Positions 42,305 through 51,251 of a stretch of 64,000 nucleotides of DNA are shown piece by piece (positions within the stretch are counted from its first letter, which is position 1; each line of letters starts with the position of its first letter). Both the position numbers and the translations under genes were made by a program. The notes beneath the pieces are model-generated. The model was not told where the DNA came from and searched no databases. It worked only from the letters and a program-made list of their open reading frames with translations. Origin of the DNA: Sphaerothrix epifaneia. GTDB taxonomy: Bacteria > Cyanobacteriota > Cyanobacteriia > Phormidesmidales > Phormidesmidaceae. The stretch is taken from contig NZ_JBHZOL010000055.1 in the NCBI RefSeq assembly GCF_042788235.1, positions 23,391 through 87,390 of the forward strand. Direction: 5' to 3'.

Positions 42305-43147
42305 ATGGAACTCTGGACTTGGAAAACTTGGAACGGCTTACCCTATCTCACCTGCGGGCTGCTAGAGCCGTGGCCGCATGGATTTTTTACCGCTCAGTTT
42401 TGGCCTTCCCCACCGGAAAGTCTGGTGCAGGCGCTGCATCCCGGAGCCTCTGTCCACCGAGTTAAGCAAGTGCATGGCAATCACATCTTGACGCCTACTG
42501 AAATCGCCAGAGCGCCTCAAGTCGTCTCGGTAGCTAGTGCTACCCCATCAGAACCCGATCGGCCCTTAGCCGACGGCGTTTTAACCGACAGTTCGCTGCA
42601 AGCAGCCTGGGTGTGTAGTGCTGACTGTACCCCTGTTTTAATTGGCGATCGCGTCACTGGGCAAGTTGCTGCCATTCATGCGGGCTGGCGAGGCACAGCA
42701 CTTAAAATTGTGCCCAAAGCAGTAGAACAACTCCAGCGACAGGGTAGCCGTTTAGAAGATTTACGCGTTGCTTTGGGGCCAGCGGTGGCCGGAGAAGTCT
42801 ATCAGGTTTCTACCCAGGTTGCGGCTGAAGTCGGGGCCACGCTGGTCGATCCTAACCAGTTTGCAACAGCCGCAGATTTAGTCAACCATTTGCAGCAAAC
42901 GCAACCGTCGCCGCTACTGGTTGATCCTCAACCAGGGCGAGTCAAACTAGATGTTCGGCGGGTCAACGTACGGCAGTTGGAGCAACTCGGCCTTCATGCT
43001 AAGCAAATTGCCGTGGCTCCTCACTGCACCTTTCAAGAGCCTGAACAGTTTTTCTCTTACCGCCGCACTCGCGAGAAAAAAGTTCAATGGTCAGGCATTG
43101 TTAGTTTGCCGACTCAAGACAATGAGTTTGCGGATATAGCCGTTTGA
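42305..43147 (+). CDS. pgeF: YfiH/PgeF multicopper-oxidase-like protein
   Basis: A 280-residue protein of the laccase-domain YfiH family. The zinc/copper site residues appear in VKQVHGNH, CSADCTPVLIGD and IHAGWRGTALKIVPK (His and Cys ligands), and the C-terminal H-C-T-F follows. In E. coli the homologue PgeF corrects peptidoglycan precursors that carry Ser in place of Ala; other members are described as polyphenol oxidases or purine nucleosidases, so the exact reaction is not settled. It starts back-to-back with birA. A hairpin overlaps its stop codon. Confidence 0.88.
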   Translation: MELWTWKTWNGLPYLTCGLLEPWPHGFFTAQFWPSPPESLVQALHPGASVHRVKQVHGNHILTPTEIARAPQVVSVASATPSEPDRPLADGVLTDSSLQAAWVCSADCTPVLIGDRVTGQVAAIHAGWRGTALKIVPKAVEQLQRQGSRLEDLRVALGPAVAGEVYQVSTQVAAEVGATLVDPNQFATAADLVNHLQQTQPSPLLVDPQPGRVKLDVRRVNVRQLEQLGLHAKQIAVAPHCTFQEPEQFFSYRRTREKKVQWSGIVSLPTQDNEFADIAV

Positions 43148-43172
43148 CCTTGACTATATCCGCCTCTCTTTT
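43130..43172 (+). terminator. Hairpin terminator overlapping the pgeF stop
   Basis: GCGGATATAG and CTATATCCGC form a perfect 10-bp stem around the TGA, followed by CTCTCTTTT. It may also serve the convergent gene at 43224. Confidence 0.6.
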
Positions 43173-43223
43173 CAGCTTACCTGCCTGTTACCTGCCTATG
43201 CCCTAAACACGCTGCCACAGCAT

Positions 43224-44873
43224 CTATTCAGGATTGCCAATGTCTTGGCTCACCTGAGGAACCTCTTGGGGAACTGAGGCTGTCGCTGACATGGCTCGCA
43301 TTTCAAAGCTAGCTGTGGAGGTGCTGAAATCTACCTTGAGCGGGAAGGCGACGGGATTGGCAGCATCTACAGAGGGGTTGATATCTGTAATAACAAACTT
43401 ACGCACCCCCTGCCCTGCAATCAGGCGATCGCCCAGCACCTCGGCGTAATCGCTAAAGTTAACCGTATCGCCAGGGCCAAATTCACCTAAAACCTGCCCT
43501 TCTACGGAAACGGTAAAGCGATCGTCGGCATCCACACCTTGGGGAAAGCCACTAATAGCGGTAAACAAAGAATCTTCTGCCTGTCCTACACCAGACATGC
43601 CAGGAAAGACACGACTAGCTAAGCCAATAGGAACATCCCGTGGAATCATTTCATACTCAAAGCCATCGGTAGCGGGCGGATCGAACCAACGCCCCGAAGG
43701 CACATTTTGAAAGACAAAAACACCGACAAAGACGAAACGCGGGAAAATAGGACGCACTTGCACACGGCCAATCTGAACCGAACGGCGAAGGGTCTGACGG
43801 CGGCGACGACCTTCACGGCGATCATCGTCGTCATCGTCATCGTCGTCATCATTATCTGAATCATCGGTACCGTTGGCGACATCGTCATCGTCGTCATCCG
43901 AATCATCGTCGGAGTCATCGTCATCATCCGAATCATCATCGTCGGAGTCTACATCGTCGTCGTACTCGACATCGTCAGCATCACCGATGATTTCAATAAT
44001 GTCGTTTTCGTTGAAATAGCTAATAAAAGTAACGGTTGAAGTTTGCGTTCTCATCTCACCCTCAAGCACACCATCACTAACAAGCGTATTGCCGTTAATA
44101 TCAAATCCCAGAGGCGTCAAAATCACACCGCTATCAAAGCTAAGGTCAAGACTGTCAAAGCCAAAACCAACCCCTTCTCGAGCAAGGTCATAGGCAGCCG
44201 CTGGCACAAACGTATTAAAGACCGTTTGGCCGTTTGCAGAGGTACTATTTAAATTCCCCAAAGAGTACTGCACTAAGTCAACGGGAGTACGGCGCTGCAC
44301 AAGACCCACAGCATTACCAGAAGCAGCGACGCCAGTTTCTTGCAAAATAAAGTCTTCGGCTCTAAATTCGGTAACCTCACCTAGGTCACTACCGCCTGTA
44401 GCTGCGGTTACAGTAAAGTTGAGCGTTGTAGGAATGTTAAAGAAAGAGGCTCCGCCGCTGGGATCTAAGCTTCTAAAAGACAGCGTGCCTTGAAATTCGC
44501 CTGTGCGGGTGCCATCCGTAATATTGGTGGAATTGAGAGGGTTACTAGGGTTTGTGATCGTCGCGTCAAAGACGGGTAGTGTTGTGGGTCGAAAAATAGC
44601 AGTTGAGGGGATTGGCCCTTGGTTTGTCTCAATTAAGATGCTGTCTGGCTGAAACTCTCCCCCATAAATTACTGAGCGAGGGTCGTTACCGACAACCGTT
44701 GTTGGAGTAGCAACTTCAACGCGATCGCCTGTATTAGGCTGAAATACCTGAGCATCATTGACAGTAGCGCCCCCGCCTGTGACTTGCAATTGAGCCTTCG
44801 CTGTAGGCAGCAAAACTGCTATTAAAGTGCCGCTGACGCCAAAAATCAGCGCAACTTTCCGGGGGATACTCAT
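43224..44873 (-). CDS. Secreted beta-rich protein with Asp-rich insertion
   Basis: A 549-residue exported protein. The N-terminus (IPRKVALIFGVSGTLIAVLL...AKA) is a signal peptide, and AGGAG precedes the ATG. The body is Gly/Thr/Asn-rich and beta-like. Residues ~295-353 are nearly pure Asp/Ser runs, followed at once by a basic patch (RREGRRRRQTLRR). The flanks match the paralogue at 45404-46870 closely, and that protein lacks the acid stretch. Runs of Asp suggest Ca2+ or other cation binding. I know no named family. It lies downstream of the porin gene and the paralogue on the same strand; the gap holding repeat copy 8 separates it from the paralogue. Confidence 0.8.
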   Translation of the reverse strand: MSIPRKVALIFGVSGTLIAVLLPTAKAQLQVTGGGATVNDAQVFQPNTGDRVEVATPTTVVGNDPRSVIYGGEFQPDSILIETNQGPIPSTAIFRPTTLPVFDATITNPSNPLNSTNITDGTRTGEFQGTLSFRSLDPSGGASFFNIPTTLNFTVTAATGGSDLGEVTEFRAEDFILQETGVAASGNAVGLVQRRTPVDLVQYSLGNLNSTSANGQTVFNTFVPAAAYDLAREGVGFGFDSLDLSFDSGVILTPLGFDINGNTLVSDGVLEGEMRTQTSTVTFISYFNENDIIEIIGDADDVEYDDDVDSDDDDSDDDDDSDDDSDDDDDDVANGTDDSDNDDDDDDDDDDRREGRRRRQTLRRSVQIGRVQVRPIFPRFVFVGVFVFQNVPSGRWFDPPATDGFEYEMIPRDVPIGLASRVFPGMSGVGQAEDSLFTAISGFPQGVDADDRFTVSVEGQVLGEFGPGDTVNFSDYAEVLGDRLIAGQGVRKFVITDINPSVDAANPVAFPLKVDFSTSTASFEMRAMSATASVPQEVPQVSQDIGNPE

Positions 44874-44963
44874 CGTTCAATCTCCTAAATATGGGTAATC
44901 AGCAGACAATCGGCCAACGGGTAAGCTCATTTAGCAGGTTTGCTTCTTTATCATTAGGCTTTA

Positions 44964-45054
44964 TATAGCTAAAGGCAGAAGGTAGGCTAAAAAGCTTTTG
45001 GCAAAAGGCTTTCAGCAATTATAAATGTCTCAATCCTAGTGACTACAGCTATAG
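44964..45054 (+). repeat. Dispersed intergenic repeat, copy 8
   Basis: A ~90-bp copy: ATAGCTAAAGGCAGA ... GTGACTACAGCTATAG. It lies upstream of the Asp-rich protein gene. Confidence 0.62.
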
Positions 45055-45333
45055 AAGCAGTTTGAAGTCAACAGTCGCCCATCCACCCAAAACATAGCCA
45101 TTGGCTAAAGAGGGGATGTAACCGCAATGCTTGATATATTCGTACAATTGCCTATATAGACCTGTGACGTCTAAGTTCGGTTCCCCGAAGCAGACAAAAG
45201 CCTGTCATCACCCGGAATACTTTTACAAATTTTGAGAATTCGAGGCTGTAGCCTGTAGCTTACTCAATACAGTCGCTATAGAGCAGCGTATTTTGCTAAA
45301 CGCTGAACTCGGCGACCGATCAATTCTTTCCGC

Positions 45334-45366
45334 TAAAAAGACCCCGCCAATTCTTTGGCGGGGTCT
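45334..45366 (-). terminator. Rho-independent terminator after the second secreted paralogue
   Basis: On the minus strand a 10-bp perfect stem AGACCCCGCC / GGCGGGGTCT is followed by TTTTT. It starts 38 bp after the stop at 45404. Confidence 0.88.
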
Positions 45367-45403
45367 AAAAACTCACTCAACCTAGACGTTAAAAAGACCT
45401 GAC

Positions 45404-46870
45404 CTATTGAGCTGAACTGGTTTCTAGGCTTATCTGTTGGGCAGGTTCAGGCAGCGAGGCAGTGGCTTGCATTGCTCGCATTTCGAAGCTGGCAGTGGGG
45501 GTATTGAAATCAAGCTTGAGCGGAAAGGCAACTGGATTGGCAGCATCCACAGAGGGGTTGATATCGGTGATAACAAACTTACGCACCCCCTCGTCTTCGA
45601 TCAAGCGATCGCCCAAAACCTCAGCATAATCACGAAAGCGAAGCGTATCACCGGGGCCAAATTCACCTAGTACCTGGCCCTCTACAATAACAGTAAAGCG
45701 ATCGTCAGCATCGATCCCTTGGGGAAACCCGCTAATAGCTGTAAAAAGGGCATCTTCTGCCTGGTTAAGGCCAGTCATCCCCGGAAAAACTCGGCTGGCT
45801 AAACCAATAGGCACATCGCGTGGTGTCATTTCATACTCGAAACCATCGGTAGCAGGCGGATCAAACCACATTCCACCCGGTACATTCTGAAAAACAAAAA
45901 TGCCTTCGAGGATGAAGATCGGCAAGATAGGCGTTACTTGCCAAACTCCTTCTCTGGCCGTTGTCACCGCAACCACATCACCCTGCTCAAAGGTTTCAAT
46001 AATAGTGACTGGAGGATTAAAAAGACCAAAGTCGTCTTCAATTACGCCATTGTCAAAAATTGTGCTGCCGTCAATATTAAATCCAGGCGGGGTAAAGATA
46101 ACACCGTCATCGAAGCCAAGGGTAAGGCTTTCATAACCAAAGCCTATGCCTTCGCGAGCAATATCGTATCTCTCCGCCGGAACAAACAAATTCAGGTTTT
46201 GTAGGCTCTCTGCCGTTGCCTGACCGTTGGTTGAGGAGCCATCTAAATTACCCAAGTCGTACTGAACCAAGGTCACAGGGGTTCGGCGGACAACCACACC
46301 AGTTGCATTGGGAGATTCGGAGGTTCCGACCTCTGTCAGTATAAAGTTTTCAGCGCGAAATTCCGTTACCTCACCTAGCTCAGTTGGGTTGGTAGCTGCT
46401 GTAACCGTAAAGTTTAGCGTGGTTGGAATGTTGTTAAAAACAGCACCGCCGTTCGGCGTTAAGCTGCGAAAAAAGAGCGTACCCTGGAACTGGCCGCTAC
46501 GAGTACCCTCTGCAATATTGGTGGCATTAAGCGGGCTACCCGGATTGGTAATTGCCGGATCGAATGTGGGAAGAGTGCTTGGCTGAAAAATGGCTGTCGT
46601 TGGAATTGGCCCTTGAGTAGTTTCAATTTGAATTCGATCTAGCTGATAATCACCGTTATAAATAACCGAGCGCTCATCAGTTCCGACTACTGTTGTGGGT
46701 GAGGCAACCTCAATGCGATCGCCCGTAATAGGCTGAAATATCTCAGCATTGTCAATGGTGAGTTCACCCCCAGTGACTTCAACTTGCGCCTTAACGAGCG
46801 GTACAAAACTAAATGCTAACGTGCTGCTCATTCCGATAACGAGCAGGGTCTTGTGGCAGATGCGACTCAT
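45404..46870 (-). CDS. Secreted beta-rich protein, paralogue without Asp insertion
   Basis: A 488-residue protein from the ATG at 46870, which has AGGAG 8 bases before it. The signal peptide MSRICHKTLLVIGMSSTLAF is followed by V-K-A-Q cleavage-like residues. From there it matches the neighbour at 43224 over its length: DNAEIFQPITGDRIEVASPT, N-F-T-V-T-A-A-T, Y-E-M-T-P-R-D-V-P-I-G-L-A and the shared C-terminus. No catalytic motif seen. It lies 54 bp downstream of the SLH porin gene on the same strand, so co-expression with the porin is likely. Surface or periplasmic role is inferred. Confidence 0.8.
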   Translation of the reverse strand: MSRICHKTLLVIGMSSTLAFSFVPLVKAQVEVTGGELTIDNAEIFQPITGDRIEVASPTTVVGTDERSVIYNGDYQLDRIQIETTQGPIPTTAIFQPSTLPTFDPAITNPGSPLNATNIAEGTRSGQFQGTLFFRSLTPNGGAVFNNIPTTLNFTVTAATNPTELGEVTEFRAENFILTEVGTSESPNATGVVVRRTPVTLVQYDLGNLDGSSTNGQATAESLQNLNLFVPAERYDIAREGIGFGYESLTLGFDDGVIFTPPGFNIDGSTIFDNGVIEDDFGLFNPPVTIIETFEQGDVVAVTTAREGVWQVTPILPIFILEGIFVFQNVPGGMWFDPPATDGFEYEMTPRDVPIGLASRVFPGMTGLNQAEDALFTAISGFPQGIDADDRFTVIVEGQVLGEFGPGDTLRFRDYAEVLGDRLIEDEGVRKFVITDINPSVDAANPVAFPLKLDFNTPTASFEMRAMQATASLPEPAQQISLETSSAQ

Positions 46871-46924
46871 AGCTAAGACTCCTGACAGAAGATAAAGAAT
46901 ACAGACACAGTAAACAGACAAACT

Positions 46925-48562
46925 TTAGAAGCGAAGCGTCGTGCGGACAGCTCCAATCGTGATGGTTTCGCTATCAGGCGTGTTGGCAGGCTCAAAAATT
47001 GTAATGATGCCAGGTGTGATGCTGATGTTGTCCGTAAGCTGATAGCGATAGAACACCTCTAAATGAGTAGTGGTGCCTGGTTGGTCGCCCGGATCGCCAA
47101 ATCCGCCTGCCAGCAAATCGGGAATATTTTGTCCCTGCCGCAGCGTACTGCTGCTAATACGCGGCGGCTGCCCCAGGTAAATACCGCCAAGATGCCCTTC
47201 GCCAAAAAGATCGGGGAAGTTAAGAAAAACCATCCAGTTAGTGGTTTCAACATCACCCGGTTCGTCAGGTGATTCTGAGCGGGTATATCCACCCCAACCC
47301 CCTAAAGTCAGGTTGGGGGATATTTGCCAGGAGGCCGTAGCCCCAATCGCATTCGTCTGCAGCGGATCGCCAGCGGTGAGTTGTGTATCACCTACATTGG
47401 TTCTGAGATTGCCAACTGTGGAATAAGAATTGAGATAGTGCAGGGCAATATCTAAGTTATCGGTAGGCGAAGCCGCAAACTGAACACCAAACGTTGTATC
47501 TGAGTTGTCTCCGCCAAACAATCCCCCTTGCGGATCAGAAGGGCCGCTAGAAGTATAGACGCCCTGTAAACTCAGACGATTAGCTATCTGCCAATCAAAA
47601 CCCAGCCCTCCTCGGCCACCGCCAATGCTGATAATGGGATTGCGCTGAGCAAAGGCTGAGAGGGGGCCAGACCCTGCACTTTCAATACGGTTAGCGCCTC
47701 GAAAGACGTTGACCGGATTAACGCCTTCAGCACCGATAATCAGCGCAAAATTATCGCTGATTAAATGCCGTACCGTGAGGTCGCTCAAAGTAAAAATATT
47801 ATCGGTATCCCCTTCATAACCAAGGCGGACATTATTAGTTAAGCTAGGCGCAGTTCTACCCTGGCCGACCTGTAACCCAGTTAGCAAGAGCGTGCGAGGA
47901 TTGAGTTGAGTCAACAAGCTGAGCTGAGCGTTTGTGATCAAATTGACGCTATCACCCGGATCTTCTACATCTCGTACCCCATCCACTGGAAAGAAATCGG
48001 CTTCGTTACTGCTGCGTCCCTGCACCCCAAAAATCACTTGACCAAAGAGGCGGGTATTGTCCGAAAACTGATTCGATTCTAGGTCGTCTACTCTAGCTTC
48101 TAATGTTTCCACTCGGGCAATTAGTTCAGGCTCAAACTCGCGCTCTAGGCGATTGACCACTGATCCATGTTCAGGTGCGATCGCAACAATTGCATCTAAA
48201 CACGCCGTCAAACTAGCCGCAAATTCATAGCGGCTGATCGTCTGATTACCCCGAAATGTATTGTCGGGATATCCTCGCAAGCAGCGATATTCTTCAATCA
48301 GCGTTCGCAAAGCCTGGTAAGCCCAATCACCGGGCTGAACATCTGACAGCTCAGTTACAGATGTCGTTTGAGCTACCTGAACAACTGGTTCTGCACCCTC
48401 ACTAGCTAGTAGCTCAAACTCTACCGATTCTGCAGCCAAACTGGCGTTGGCGTTTGCGCTAAAGTCAGCCGCTGCTTCAGCCGCCCAACTCCGATCGCCG
48501 CCAAGCGCAACACTCACCAAGGCTGTGCTCAGCCCCAGTAGTAAATATTTGTGATCAAACAC
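46925..48562 (-). CDS. SLH-domain outer-membrane porin (iron-uptake-porin type)
   Basis: A 545-residue cyanobacterial porin. A signal-like start (YLLLGLSTALVSVALGG) is followed by an SLH domain (~70-130: LSDVQPGDWAYQALRTLIEE, R-G-Y-P-D-N-T-F, ISRYEFAASL), which binds the peptidoglycan-linked polymer. A short coiled coil (ARVETLEARVDDLESNQF) comes next, then an OprB-like beta-barrel ending in the aromatic residue F (V-R-T-T-L-R-F), as outer-membrane barrels do. Start is a GTG after AAGGAG. Family members in cyanobacteria conduct inorganic ions, including iron. First gene of a likely operon with the secreted paralogues. Confidence 0.9.
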   Translation of the reverse strand: MFDHKYLLLGLSTALVSVALGGDRSWAAEAAADFSANANASLAAESVEFELLASEGAEPVVQVAQTTSVTELSDVQPGDWAYQALRTLIEEYRCLRGYPDNTFRGNQTISRYEFAASLTACLDAIVAIAPEHGSVVNRLEREFEPELIARVETLEARVDDLESNQFSDNTRLFGQVIFGVQGRSSNEADFFPVDGVRDVEDPGDSVNLITNAQLSLLTQLNPRTLLLTGLQVGQGRTAPSLTNNVRLGYEGDTDNIFTLSDLTVRHLISDNFALIIGAEGVNPVNVFRGANRIESAGSGPLSAFAQRNPIISIGGGRGGLGFDWQIANRLSLQGVYTSSGPSDPQGGLFGGDNSDTTFGVQFAASPTDNLDIALHYLNSYSTVGNLRTNVGDTQLTAGDPLQTNAIGATASWQISPNLTLGGWGGYTRSESPDEPGDVETTNWMVFLNFPDLFGEGHLGGIYLGQPPRISSSTLRQGQNIPDLLAGGFGDPGDQPGTTTHLEVFYRYQLTDNISITPGIITIFEPANTPDSETITIGAVRTTLRF

Positions 48563-48898
48563 CTCTCAGGCTCCTTACCTTACACCACACGCTCGATTAG
48601 ATAACGACTCAACCCAGAGGACAACTTCAGGAACGGAATCACTCAGTAATTTGAAAAATCACTGAATACTTGATAAAGACTTTACCTGCTCAAGCCATAA
48701 ACACCTAAACAGATAAAACGAACACTTTGACTCGCAGGGTTGGGTCAACTGTCTTTATAGATATAGATAAAGTGAGACTGAATTTGTTGCCGACCGCTTC
48801 GCTCAAACCGACGCAATCCGCCTTTAGTCTCGTCACACTAGACCTATATCTCTGAGATAGAGAAACTTATACAGACTAAGGTGAGCGTTTTTGCAGTT
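48563..48898. other. Porin promoter region
   Basis: 336 bp upstream of the porin. Around 48750-48770 the sequence 'ctttatagatatagataaag' is an AT-rich imperfect palindrome that could be an operator, and 'tatatctctgagatagag' near 48846 is another short inverted repeat. Neither matches a known Fur or other box well enough to name. Confidence 0.35.
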
Positions 48899-50482
48899 TT
48901 AGGGTAGCCAGGTGGGACGCAATCCCGAAAAGGGGAGTTCCTCCGGCTGAATGGCTTGAGCAGGCATACCCTCAATTCGATCTAGAGGTGTCTTAAACAA
49001 CGGCAACAACCAAATCCGGCTGTTGGTGATGGCGCTACCGTCACTGGCCCGCAAATCGGTGGGGGCTATCTCAGCAATAGAGACTACCTGATCAAACAGT
49101 AGGGCTAAGCCATCGGGTGCCAAACTCACACTGATGTTGCGTTGAGGTGGCAAAACTAGTAAATCGCGAATTTCGCCCGTTTCAACGTTGACTGAGGTCA
49201 GTACGGGCTGCTCGACGTAGTCTTCGGCTTCAATCAGTTCCGTTGCCAAGCAATAGAGAATTCGGTTAGTGGGGTCGAATTCAGCCGCCAAAATTGAGCC
49301 AGTAGCGGTGAGTAGCTCTTTTTCTTCGCCCTGATTCGTTACCCAAAAGAGAGATTCTGTATAGCGCTGATCGGGGTTGTTTTGGTTAAAGTTAACCATT
49401 GCCGCAGCGCTACCATCGCTGGCAATATCTAAAACTCGGCCATAGTCAGCTAAAAATTCAAGCGGTTCGGCAGTTTGGGCTGAACCCGACTGTTCAGGTA
49501 ACGGAATCACAGCCGTGCCTTCCCCCTGCAACATGACCAAGGTTTGACTATCGGGGGCAATGACAAAATCGCCTCCTGGTTCCGTTTTGAGCGGCTGTGG
49601 CTCAGCGTTGGGGCGGACAATCCAGGGGCCAAAGTCAGCCGGATTTTGCTGATTGACTCGCTGTACAACAATCAGTTCACCATTGGGTGCCAAGTCAAAC
49701 TTCAAATTTTGGTAAGTTTGGCTATCTAAGATTGGCTCAATGACTCCGGCAACGGCAGCCACCTCATTTTGCCGTAACCAACGTCGCCAAAAGGGTTGGC
49801 TAGGGGCTTTGAGCTGTTCGGGGGCGTTGGGCTGTAGCCCAGTCGTCACAGTGTAAAGTTTTTGATTCAGCAATCCCTGACGATAGGCTTCTACATCAGT
49901 TGCAGAAAACAAAATGCGATCGCCCAACGGATACGGTTCAAAGTCTAAAACAACCAGGTTGGCAGGCGTTAAAATCTGCTTCTGTTGATCGGGATGGGTC
50001 AGATTAAACAGCACCAAACGACCTTTTTCTTCACCTTCCACCCCTAGGTACACAAAGGCGCGATCGCGAGATTGAAACGTTGCTTGAAAAGCCAAAAATT
50101 TTGACGATTCAGAGCGATCAGTAAAGCGATCGCGCGCCTGCGGCAAAGCCACTTCAAAACTTTCCCCATAGGGAATCGGGGCATTTAGCGTATAGGCCAT
50201 CCGTCGCCCTGCCCAACTAAACTTACCTGAGAGCGGCGGCGTAATTCGGAGATTAGCTTCAACACTGGTATGATCCATCGGTCGGCTAAACGTCAGCAAA
50301 AACGCTACATCTTCAGCCCCAACATGACGGTCATTCCAGGAAAAAGACCGCACCCGCGCCGCCGCGCGATCGCCAATGAGCAAGAGCAGCACCGTAGCGA
50401 CTGCCAGCGCCGCCATAAAGCTAATCGCAACGCGATCAATCGCTAGCCAGCGCGGGGGTCGCTGTCTCCGGTTAGTACTCAT
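48899..50482 (-). CDS. Membrane-anchored protein with Ig-like and beta-propeller-like regions
   Basis: A 527-residue protein from the ATG at 50482, whose first bases overlap the upstream gene's stop. One membrane span near residues 20-40 (VAISFMAALAVATVLLLLIG) anchors it. Residues ~60-140 look like a bacterial Ig-like domain (F-L-L-T-F-S-R-P-M-D and Y-T-L-N-A-P-I-P-Y). From ~150 on there are repeated strand patterns with D-x-x-x-L-V-M/L and P-D-S/G-x-x-x-x-x-F like TolB/WD40 blades. No enzyme motif. Its overlap with the TIGR03943 gene suggests a joint role; that role is unknown. Confidence 0.7.
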   Translation of the reverse strand: MSTNRRQRPPRWLAIDRVAISFMAALAVATVLLLLIGDRAAARVRSFSWNDRHVGAEDVAFLLTFSRPMDHTSVEANLRITPPLSGKFSWAGRRMAYTLNAPIPYGESFEVALPQARDRFTDRSESSKFLAFQATFQSRDRAFVYLGVEGEEKGRLVLFNLTHPDQQKQILTPANLVVLDFEPYPLGDRILFSATDVEAYRQGLLNQKLYTVTTGLQPNAPEQLKAPSQPFWRRWLRQNEVAAVAGVIEPILDSQTYQNLKFDLAPNGELIVVQRVNQQNPADFGPWIVRPNAEPQPLKTEPGGDFVIAPDSQTLVMLQGEGTAVIPLPEQSGSAQTAEPLEFLADYGRVLDIASDGSAAAMVNFNQNNPDQRYTESLFWVTNQGEEKELLTATGSILAAEFDPTNRILYCLATELIEAEDYVEQPVLTSVNVETGEIRDLLVLPPQRNISVSLAPDGLALLFDQVVSIAEIAPTDLRASDGSAITNSRIWLLPLFKTPLDRIEGMPAQAIQPEELPFSGLRPTWLP

Positions 50483-51242
50483 AAGGATTCTCTGGCTCTG
50501 GAATTTCAGTGAGGCTAGTGGGCACAATCACCAGTTGGCGTAAGTCGGCGAGGGTTTCTGTGGTCATGGCTCCTTTGACTTCTAGCCAGGTATCGGGCGC
50601 ATAGGTAGCGCGATCGCCCTCTAGCCTAACGGGTAACCCTACCGGGTAAGCATCAGCGGCACAGCAAGTTAGCACAAAGCGAGACACCATTAAATAGTTG
50701 TCTGGCCAGTTGGGCGGGTGAATCACAAAGCCGCTGACATTAACGGCTTGATCGCTATAGGCATCCGGTTCAGGATAGACATTGATCGTCCGTACCCAGT
50801 CCACCACCGATCGATCTTCTGGACGATTTTCTAGTCGAAATTGCTGGGGCTGAGAGCGCGTCATGGTTAAGGTGTCGGTAATCCCCCGTTGTAAAGCCGT
50901 ATCGCTGGCAAACGCCTGCGGCGTGTATATCAGCCCCAAAACGGCAACCGCCAGCAGCATAAAGCTGCTCAAGTTGGGGGGAAGCAGCGTAAAGTGACGA
51001 GGATTGGCGATCGCCCGTGAGCGAGTATGCTTCAGCTTCTGTACCAAGTATCCGCCGCGCAGCACAGCCGCTACCAGCAACACCACAGCGGCTGAATTAG
51101 ACAGCCAACGGTAGTCAGGATGCAGCAAAACCCCTAGCTGGCCCGTCAGCCAATACTTGAGTAAAGCCACCCCCCAGGCCAACAGCACCAGAATGTCTAA
51201 AATGTCTGCCCAGGGAACATAAGGCGATCGCCGACGATTCAT
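50472..51242 (-). CDS. TIGR03943 family membrane protein
   Basis: A 256-residue protein with membrane spans near ~13-33 (ILDILVLLAWGVALLKYWLT), ~48-62 and ~93-110, then a soluble domain with V-N-V-S-G-F-V-I and R-F-V-L-T-C-C-A-A-D-A, typical of TIGR03943/DUF1980 proteins. The family is always paired with a DUF318-type permease, as here (9 bp downstream of that gene). In Bacillus the homologous pair YcgR-YcgQ is reported to be Zur-controlled, so metal transport is possible. The Cys-Cys could bind metal. Confidence 0.85.
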   Translation of the reverse strand: MNRRRSPYVPWADILDILVLLAWGVALLKYWLTGQLGVLLHPDYRWLSNSAAVVLLVAAVLRGGYLVQKLKHTRSRAIANPRHFTLLPPNLSSFMLLAVAVLGLIYTPQAFASDTALQRGITDTLTMTRSQPQQFRLENRPEDRSVVDWVRTINVYPEPDAYSDQAVNVSGFVIHPPNWPDNYLMVSRFVLTCCAADAYPVGLPVRLEGDRATYAPDTWLEVKGAMTTETLADLRQLVIVPTSLTEIPEPENPYEY

Positions 51243-51251
51243 CTCGCTTTT

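Larger units (their letters stand above)
44874..45403. other. Gap between the two secreted paralogues
   Basis: 530 bp. It holds repeat copy 8 and the terminator of the upstream paralogue. The middle (45060-45330) has no recognised feature. Confidence 0.45.

Noticed and set aside
48563..48898. Fur box upstream of the porin
   Set aside because: AT-rich palindromes are present but do not fit the Fur consensus well enough to claim.
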